Shown here one piece after another: positions 58,307 to 64,000 of a stretch of DNA of 64,000 bases (position 1 is its first letter; every line of letters begins with the position of its first letter). The stretch is from Roseibium sp. MMSF_3412. GTDB taxonomy: Bacteria; Pseudomonadota; Alphaproteobacteria; Rhizobiales; Stappiaceae. Location of the stretch: contig NZ_JASHJI010000005.1 of NCBI RefSeq assembly GCF_030733265.1, positions 1-64,000 on the forward strand, in the 5' to 3' direction. The position numbers and the translations under genes are program-made. The notes below the pieces were generated by a model that had not been told where the DNA came from, searched no databases, and saw only the letters and a program-made list of their open reading frames with translations.

Positions 58307-59472
58307 GGGGAAACCTTCCGATCGGAAACCGGTGGTTTCCAGTTTGAAATTTGCCCTCCACGCAAGGCGAAGATGACACCTCGTGTTACCTGGAGCAGTG
58401 AGGTCAGAATGTTTGTGCCCTGAGAGAAGCCCGGCACTCCCGCACGACCCAAAACAATCGCGGCTGCGGCAGTGAAGACAAGTGCAAGGAGCGAAACGGG
58501 CCCAAGAAGGCCGCTTATGAAAGCAGTCAGCAAGAACAGTGCCGATGAAGTTGTCGCGGTGAGCCCGACCATCCATTTGAGATACTTGTGGGAGTAGTAT
58601 TTGTAGCGGTGCAGCAGATCCAGCTGTTTCAGGCTGGGCGACAACTGGAGATGTGCACTCATTCCGCGAACGGCGATCCTGTATTTGCGCCTGGCTTCGT
58701 CTTTAAGCTGCGTGGTCGCCGGTTCGCTCACAACAGCTTCGTTCTCAAACACGACCCGGTAGCCGCTGATCAGTGTCCACATGGGAACAAAGAAGTCGTC
58801 GATCGTGCTCTCGCTGGGAAACGGCCACAGCCGTTTGCGAATGCCGTAGAGTGCGCCATCTCCGCCGATTGTCGATCCTGTTTCGGTTTCCAGACGGCGC
58901 AGCATTTCTTCAAATTGCCAGTAGTTCGAAACAATCTTCGCAATACCGTTCTTTTTTGCGGGCAAAAGCAGATTTGATTTGCCAAGAACACACCCGACAT
59001 CTGCGGAAGCGAACGGATCAAGCAACTTTTCCAATGCGTCTTCAGCCAGCATTGCGTTGGCGTCCGTCAAAACAAGAATGTCGCCTTGGGCCAGGTCGAC
59101 AAGCGCGTTCATTGCACGCGACTTTCCAATCGCATCACGGCCACCGTCCACGACGGACGCTGCGCCCAGAAGCTCGGTCGCGATGGAGGCCGTTGTATCA
59201 CTGCAGCCATCGGCGTAGATGAGGATCTCGGATCGCACGCCGGACAGTCGATCTAGCGCGGTCTTAACGGACGCAATCTTCTTGGAAATGACCGCAGCTT
59301 CGTTGCGCGCGCTGATGAGCACCGAGACCGAGCGAGGCCGTAGCTGATCGTTTTTCTCCACGGAACGCTTGCGTATCTTTGCCAGCAGGAAAAGAGAAAA
59401 CGGGTAGGTGGAAAAAGGGTGCATTGCGAGAAACGCAAAAAGGATCGCTGCCAGGAAAACAAGAGTGGTCAC
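58303..59472 (-). CDS. Membrane-bound glycosyltransferase family 2
   Basis: 389 residues: one N-terminal membrane helix (TTLVFLAAILFAFLAMH), a GT-A catalytic domain and two to three C-terminal helices. Typical motifs are VSVLISARNEAAVISKKIAS, LIYADGCSDTT, LVLTDANAMLA (the DxD place reads DAN), GGDGALYGIRK and a DDFFVPMW segment for the base. The form with helices at both ends resembles synthase-type GT2 enzymes. GTG 59472 was chosen: it overlaps the previous stop by 4 nt (GTGA), and the 30-residue extension upstream is unlike the family. Confidence 0.9.
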   Translation of the reverse strand: MTTLVFLAAILFAFLAMHPFSTYPFSLFLLAKIRKRSVEKNDQLRPRSVSVLISARNEAAVISKKIASVKTALDRLSGVRSEILIYADGCSDTTASIATELLGAASVVDGGRDAIGKSRAMNALVDLAQGDILVLTDANAMLAEDALEKLLDPFASADVGCVLGKSNLLLPAKKNGIAKIVSNYWQFEEMLRRLETETGSTIGGDGALYGIRKRLWPFPSESTIDDFFVPMWTLISGYRVVFENEAVVSEPATTQLKDEARRKYRIAVRGMSAHLQLSPSLKQLDLLHRYKYYSHKYLKWMVGLTATTSSALFLLTAFISGLLGPVSLLALVFTAAAAIVLGRAGVPGFSQGTNILTSLLQVTRGVIFALRGGQISNWKPPVSDRKVSP

Positions 59473-60752
59473 TTTTTGTCCAGACTTTGATTTGTTTGAT
59501 AAAAGGCTTGGCTTACAGACGAGATCGGCTCCAGGCTTATCGTCACAATGTCGCCGGGCCACAGTTCGTCATCGATCGAGATCGGCAGATTGACGATTTC
59601 GCCATCGCAACTTCGGCTTACCGTTATCTCCAGTTTCTCAAGTTCGTCGACGGAAGACATATTCTGATCAAGGAAAGACTCGATCAGGACACCTGCTTCT
59701 TCCCGTTCGGAAATCGCGTCCTGAAGCTCCCGTCGCCACCTGTCCTGCCGCTCAGCGATTGCTGTCTCCAATCGCGTGCGTTCGTCGTGTTCCCGGATTT
59801 CAAGTGCGGCCAGTTCCGCCTCAAGCACGAGCACGGATGACTTTGCGTCGTAGTAGTCACGGCGAATGTCGTCGATGCGCCTTGCTGTCGTCAGCCCGTC
59901 GGTCAATGTCTTTTCCAACAGTTTCAGGCGATCAGCGACCAGCTTCAAAAGCTCCTGTTCGTTCTTCAGGCGGGTCTCAAGCACCGTCCGGCGGCTGCGG
60001 ATGAGCCGCAAAAGTCGCTCGGAGGCTTCCTCCTCAGAGGCAATGGCCAGTTCTGCCGTCTTTCTGCGCTGGGTTTCCAGGTCCCTGAGATTAGCCAGAA
60101 CTGCCTCAGATGCGGGCTTTTCGGGCAACGGCGGCAAGGGTACAAGGCCTGTCGTTGTGCCCTGCAACCGCTTTGAAAGGCTTTCTATTTTGAGCTCTGC
60201 CCGATAACCGTCGAGCAGCGCTCGCTTGTATGCCCTCTCCTGCAGGGCAATGTCGTAATTGGACGCCAGGCGCTGACCGGGCGTCTCTGCGAGGCCTTTT
60301 GCCACGGCGATCGACATGCGCGGCGTCATGCCGGGGTTGTAGTCAATCTGGCCGCCTTCGATGACGTCGCCGAGAATGTACACCGGGCGATATTCGACAG
60401 ATTTCAGGACAATCTGCGACGGGCTCACAACGTCTGCCACATTCGTTCCGTGCGAGAACAACCGCGCGACTATGTCTCGGCTCGCATTCAAAAGACCATC
60501 AGCATCAAGCCCGTCGACGCTTATCGTCTGTACGCCGGCGATCGACACTATTCCAGTTTCGGAGACCCAGATATCAAGCTCCAGTTCGGGAGATCCCAGA
60601 ACACCGAGGATCATTCTGTCTCCGGGTCTGAAATACTGGGTCCCGATCTTCTTTGCGCCGCAGGTCAGATCTGACGCGGCTGGCTGAGCCTGGGCAAAAG
60701 CGCTCCCGGCAAAAGGCAACGACAACAGAAGGGCAAATAGGAAGTACTTCAT
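59469..60752 (-). CDS. Polysaccharide export protein with long coiled coil (ExoF-like)
   Basis: 427 residues. Sec signal (ending SAFAQ), then a Poly_export domain with FRPGDRMILGVLGSPELELD and an SLBB-like region around RPVYILGDVIEGGQIDYNPGM. A coiled coil of about 170 residues follows (about 190-360, rich in Leu, Glu, Arg, e.g. TRLKNEQELLKLVADRLKLL). The end has a second short SLBB-like part (VSRSCDGEIVN, DDELWPGDIVTISLEP). This order matches Sinorhizobium ExoF, which links EPS synthesis in the inner membrane to export. Starts inside the previous stop codon (ATGA). Confidence 0.9.
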   Translation of the reverse strand: MKYFLFALLLSLPFAGSAFAQAQPAASDLTCGAKKIGTQYFRPGDRMILGVLGSPELELDIWVSETGIVSIAGVQTISVDGLDADGLLNASRDIVARLFSHGTNVADVVSPSQIVLKSVEYRPVYILGDVIEGGQIDYNPGMTPRMSIAVAKGLAETPGQRLASNYDIALQERAYKRALLDGYRAELKIESLSKRLQGTTTGLVPLPPLPEKPASEAVLANLRDLETQRRKTAELAIASEEEASERLLRLIRSRRTVLETRLKNEQELLKLVADRLKLLEKTLTDGLTTARRIDDIRRDYYDAKSSVLVLEAELAALEIREHDERTRLETAIAERQDRWRRELQDAISEREEAGVLIESFLDQNMSSVDELEKLEITVSRSCDGEIVNLPISIDDELWPGDIVTISLEPISSVSQAFYQTNQSLDKK

Positions 60753-61546
60753 TTTTTCCGGTCAATCTGGCTGAAAAACCTGAAGTTTCTGAACTCCAGG
60801 ACTTGTTTGCTCGGAGACGCCCATTCGGCCGTGCTTCCTCCGAAGAAGGTTTCGAATGCAACGCCTTCGATCGATGCGCCCGAGGTAAGACGCCGCCCCG
60901 ACGCCTCGAGAAGGATGGTGTCATCGATTTTCAAGGAGACCGATCCGTTCGCGACTCCCGGATCGTTCAGGCGCACCCATTGCTGCACCCGGTGCCACCG
61001 GCCGGGCTCAAAATACACGATGCCGCTTCCGATAACCTCGCCGCACTTGGTCGTTCTGTCGGCAAAATACGCGTAGAGAAAAGCGGTGCCATTATTGCCC
61101 CACATCAGTCTCGTGCTGAAACCACTTCCGGTGTCGCGGGTGCAGCCCGTGAAATTTTTCCCGCCGAAAAGACCGGGCAACTTGCCGCCTTTGTTGAACT
61201 CAAAACCGGGCTCGAAACGAATGTCATAGGAAAGGCAACCCTCTTGTGCCGGTGCGAACCGGGCATGAAAACCAACGCCGCCCTTTGGTGCCACCCTATT
61301 CCTGGGGTTGATCGATCCCGCGGGGAACGATGTGACCAGGACCGGCGTTGCCGCCGCCACGATCTGCGTATTCTCGTCACCCCACAGAAGTTCGTCGTCT
61401 GGTGTAAGCGGCCATCCGGACGCCACCGATCCGTTGCTCGCCGGCGCACTCCAGAGCAACTCACCGCCACAGGAAAAGGGGCCGGCCAACGAATGCTCAC
61501 TCTGCGAGACAATCAGCAAGAATGCGAACAAGAGGATTCGGCTCAA
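60749..61546 (-). CDS. Polysaccharide lyase, PL14-like
   Basis: 265 residues: a signal peptide (ending SLAG) and a beta-jelly-roll domain. GGVGFHARFAP, LSYDIRFEPGFEFNKGGKLP, GLFGGKNFTGC, FSTRLMWGNNGTAFLYAYF and VAFETFFGGSTAEW fit the polysaccharide lyase family 14 fold (alginate and glucuronan lyases). In an EPS operon such an enzyme may trim the growing polymer or release it from the cell. TTG 61546 was chosen: AGGAG lies 7-8 nt upstream, and the TTGA overlaps the stop of the Wzy-like gene by 4 nt. The long frame upstream is an artefact. Confidence 0.85.
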   Translation of the reverse strand: MSRILLFAFLLIVSQSEHSLAGPFSCGGELLWSAPASNGSVASGWPLTPDDELLWGDENTQIVAAATPVLVTSFPAGSINPRNRVAPKGGVGFHARFAPAQEGCLSYDIRFEPGFEFNKGGKLPGLFGGKNFTGCTRDTGSGFSTRLMWGNNGTAFLYAYFADRTTKCGEVIGSGIVYFEPGRWHRVQQWVRLNDPGVANGSVSLKIDDTILLEASGRRLTSGASIEGVAFETFFGGSTAEWASPSKQVLEFRNFRFFSQIDRKK

Positions 61547-62829
61547 CTGCGTTCTCCTCTCAGGCTGAAAACATAGGCACCGAAAGCGCAGGTCAACAAA
61601 ACACCACCGCTCAATGAACTGTCGAGCGAACCTGCAACCAGGATATACGCCATGATGCCGGCACGAAGGGGCGCATAGGCAGCATCGCTGCGCGTCAGGG
61701 CCTGGACCACGCTTTTCCAGTAGCCGGTCACCACGATTGCGAGCGCACACAAGGCCGCAAAGACGCCGGCATCCCGCCACAGGCCGAGAAACGCTGCGTG
61801 GTAGCTCGGATAGATTCCGTCCTCGTCTGCCAAGAAATGGTCGATATGAAAATCGAGCCGGTAACTTTGACCAAAGAGCGGGTGCGCGACGATGTCCTGT
61901 TTTCCCGCATCCCAGATCAGCGCACGTTGCGCCAGTGTCATCATCCTGTCGTCGCCAAAAGACATTGCAAAAGACAGAAGTGTATCCAGTGGAGTAAGTC
62001 GGAGTATAGCATACGTCAGGCCGACAATTAGCGGAAATATAAACAGCAGAACAACAGTAAGCAAAACAGTTGATTTGGACCAAATTCTTGGTACGTTCAA
62101 AGAAAACAAAATCAGAAACGCTACGAAAAGACTGAGCGTCGGCCCACGAGACTGACTCTGAACAAGACACCAAAATGCCAAGATGGCAAAAATCAGGAAC
62201 ACGCTTGCCGAGACAGGATGTTCAGGCGTTTTTAACAAAGTCTCGTTGATTGCTATCAGGAAACACAGGGAAGCGACGAATCCAAGGCTCACGGCTTGAG
62301 GCGCAACACCCTCCAACCGGCGCACATTCGCTCCCCATTCGTAGCCTGTGTAGGCCACCGACGGATTTAAAAGCGCTGCCCCCAAGGAGAGCAAACACAA
62401 ACCAATCCCGCCCGCCAAGACCGCAATCCAGAATGCTCGTTCAGATAAACGACCAGTGACAAGGACCAGCGCCATAAGATAAACAGGCGTCTCGCGCAGC
62501 AACTCGATAAATGAGCGGGCTTCGTTTTCGGATCTGAGCACCGCCTGCAAGAGCAAAAGGAAAAAAACGCCGATGAGCGGGGCATTGAATATCCCCAGAG
62601 GCGCACCGAAGAGCAGACTCAGAATAATCAGACCAAATGCCGGAAGCCATCTAAATGCCGACTCCAGCAGACTGCCAACGCCTGACGGCAGATAATCCTT
62701 GATGATCAGATCCGTGCCGAAAACAAACGCGCTGATGAGGACCAGAAAGAGCACGACACCATTGTCGACGACAGCCAGTTTCCCCGCGGACATTCGACCG
62801 GTGTGCAGTGCAAGTCCCGGAGTGATCAC
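61543..62829 (-). CDS. O-antigen ligase/Wzy polymerase-like membrane protein
   Basis: 428 residues with about 11-12 membrane helices. A large periplasmic loop lies between later helices (about 270-340), with LAQRALIWDAGKQDIVAHPLFGQ and YHAAFLGLWRDAGVFAAL: the W-x-x-G..HPLFG and H-N-type motifs of the WaaL/Wzy (O-antigen ligase) superfamily; here YPSYHAAFL stands in place of the usual H-N. It would polymerise EPS repeat units in the periplasm. GTG 62829 gives a 4-nt GTGA overlap with the previous gene; GTG 62838 is an alternative. Confidence 0.9.
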   Translation of the reverse strand: MITPGLALHTGRMSAGKLAVVDNGVVLFLVLISAFVFGTDLIIKDYLPSGVGSLLESAFRWLPAFGLIILSLLFGAPLGIFNAPLIGVFFLLLLQAVLRSENEARSFIELLRETPVYLMALVLVTGRLSERAFWIAVLAGGIGLCLLSLGAALLNPSVAYTGYEWGANVRRLEGVAPQAVSLGFVASLCFLIAINETLLKTPEHPVSASVFLIFAILAFWCLVQSQSRGPTLSLFVAFLILFSLNVPRIWSKSTVLLTVVLLFIFPLIVGLTYAILRLTPLDTLLSFAMSFGDDRMMTLAQRALIWDAGKQDIVAHPLFGQSYRLDFHIDHFLADEDGIYPSYHAAFLGLWRDAGVFAALCALAIVVTGYWKSVVQALTRSDAAYAPLRAGIMAYILVAGSLDSSLSGGVLLTCAFGAYVFSLRGERS

Positions 62830-64000
62830 GCCGCCCACGCTCCCTCATAGGTCTGTTTTTCAAAGTCGCAGATGTAGTCCGGAGCCGAAACAACCATCGA
62901 ATACAAAGAACACGGTTTCTTGCCGTCATTCCTGGTCTTCGGAGCAAAGGCATCCGGAAGGCCTCGCAGTGACAATTCCGGCACCGACCGCACTGACTTG
63001 CGTGTCGTTCCTCCCCACTCGGCGAGCATGACAATAGCCTGGCACATATTTTCTGTCGCAAGCGCGGTTGGTATGTCCTCGGGCCGTTCAAAACAGAACA
63101 CAACCAGATCGTGCGTGTTGGAGCAGTTCACGATCAATGCGCGGGCACGTGACATAAAATCTTCAGGATCGTCAGGATCAAACAGGAGCTCCCGGGTTGC
63201 ATCATCGTCGACATCGTCCTGTGTGGACGCATCATTGGCCGGCTGTGAAACGCGCAGGTCAACACGATCAAGCGGCTTGCAGACCGCGGTTACCCCTCGC
63301 CCGCGCTGCAGATCGGCCATGGAGTTGCCCAGCGCCTGCACAAGTCCGCCTCCGACCTTACCCGATGCACAGATGACGAGGCAGGAAGGCCTCTCCTCCG
63401 ATCGCGGCATATCCATCAACCGAAGCACCGACGCCACGAGACGGTTGTAGAGCGCTCCACGCAGTGATGCGGGGCGGTCGGGGTTCGCCGGAAGCGCCGG
63501 AAGTGACCTGAATTTGGTGTCTTCCTCCAGTTCCTTCGAAAACCGGTATGTGCCGTCGAAAATCATCTTCAGCGCAAAAAGAGCCAAGGCTGCCAGGACG
63601 GCACTTGCGATTGACTTGAGCAAGATGGAGGCCGCCCCGACGCTCTCTCCATCCAGAACCGGCTCTGCCGCTGAAACCAATGAAAACTGATCGCCGAACA
63701 GGGCTGCGGTCGCCCGCAATTCGTCGGCCCGTGAAGTGGTGCTTTCGAACAACTCGCCGGCAATACGAATGTCTTCTTCGAGTAGCGCATCCTCGGCAAT
63801 GGCGGCCTCGACACGGGAAATCTCGGAGAGCGTATGGTTGAGATTGATTTTCGCGCGCGCAACATTGCGCTCCATCGCTGTCAACTGCCTGCGTTTTGCC
63901 GCGACAAATGTCTGAATGGCCGCATCAAGCGCCTCTCTTTCGCGGGACACCGTGGCAGACGTACCTGACACGGTGAAACTGGCGCGCTGCTCCTGCGTGA
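62826..64000 (-). CDS. Wzc/ExoP-like polysaccharide co-polymerase, C-terminal part (cut by window end)
   Basis: The open frame runs off the right edge of the window, so only the last 391 codons are seen. Visible: periplasmic coiled-coil part (REREALDAAIQTFVAAKRRQ, and a VSAAEPVLD-type end), the second membrane helix (KSIASAVLAALALFALKMIF), then a cytosolic domain of about 240 residues. In Wzc/ExoP this domain is a tyrosine kinase; here the P-loop reads CASGKVGGGLVQALG in place of GEGKST, the Walker A' and B are not clear, and no tyrosine cluster ends the protein. It may thus be a pseudokinase that still sets chain length. Confidence 0.85.
   Translation of the reverse strand, partial: TQEQRASFTVSGTSATVSREREALDAAIQTFVAAKRRQLTAMERNVARAKINLNHTLSEISRVEAAIAEDALLEEDIRIAGELFESTTSRADELRATAALFGDQFSLVSAAEPVLDGESVGAASILLKSIASAVLAALALFALKMIFDGTYRFSKELEEDTKFRSLPALPANPDRPASLRGALYNRLVASVLRLMDMPRSEERPSCLVICASGKVGGGLVQALGNSMADLQRGRGVTAVCKPLDRVDLRVSQPANDASTQDDVDDDATRELLFDPDDPEDFMSRARALIVNCSNTHDLVVFCFERPEDIPTALATENMCQAIVMLAEWGGTTRKSVRSVPELSLRGLPDAFAPKTRNDGKKPCSLYSMVVSAPDYICDFEKQTYEGAWAA

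Noticed and set aside
1-64000. CRISPR array, prophage or insertion sequence with transposase
   Set aside because: No regularly spaced repeats, phage structural genes or transposase motifs were seen on either strand.

Overview
The window looks like chromosomal DNA from a marine-type alphaproteobacterium of the Hyphomicrobiales, most likely Stappiaceae (Roseibium/Labrenzia-like). This is inferred from the RopA/Omp2-type porin, an IalB-family secreted protein, TRAP, TTT and Dpp-type uptake systems, an ExoF/ExoP-type polysaccharide operon, high GC with AT-rich intergenic islands, and frequent TTG/GTG starts. No rRNA, tRNA, CRISPR array, transposase or prophage gene was seen.

Region 1 (1-20.3 kb) is mostly housekeeping and cell-envelope genes: CAP-domain lipoprotein, SH3 protein, GH25 lysozyme-like lipoprotein, TetR regulator, the major porin with a strong terminator, exonuclease III, a class IV aminotransferase, a quinone oxidoreductase, a SpoU methyltransferase, an MFS exporter, a secreted caspase-like protein with a C-terminal glycan-binding-like domain, an ECF sigma factor overlapping a VanX-type dipeptidase, an IalB-like protein, RlmN, a cytochrome P460 and a two-subunit molybdenum hydroxylase. 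The last has a divergent TetR regulator and two palindromic operator candidates.

Region 2 (20.3-35.1 kb) is accessory. It holds three unknown secreted proteins or lipoproteins, a sulfotransferase, and an unusual regulatory and adhesion locus: three paralogous AraC-type regulators, a LexA-type winged-helix-only protein, an autotransporter and an HD-GYP protein. The autotransporter and the small ORF that abuts the HD-GYP gene share a conserved 5' leader (same motif, same 20-nt spacing to ATG, same hairpin). A MITE-like element and long stretches of odd base composition are also here.

Region 3 (35.1-55.1 kb) is catabolic. A GntR-controlled peptide ABC transporter is joined to a gamma-glutamyltransferase without a signal peptide and a DUF1028 protein, so peptides are probably imported and then cut in the cytoplasm. 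Next come a TRAP transporter with its own GntR/FCD regulator and palindromic operators, a polysaccharide-deacetylase-fold hydrolase, and a tartrate locus: D(-)-tartrate dehydratase (tarD), divergent from a 2-hydroxyacid dehydrogenase and a tripartite tricarboxylate transporter whose TctA and TctB subunits are fused. All three solute-binding-protein genes are followed by strong intercistronic hairpins.

Region 4 (55.1-64 kb) has a second secreted caspase-like protein, a small membrane protein, and a six-gene exopolysaccharide operon on the minus strand. Its order is Wzc/ExoP-like co-polymerase (cut by the window end), O-antigen-ligase/Wzy-like protein, PL14-like polysaccharide lyase, ExoF-like exporter, GT2 and GT4. 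Every one of the five junctions is a 4-nt start/stop overlap.
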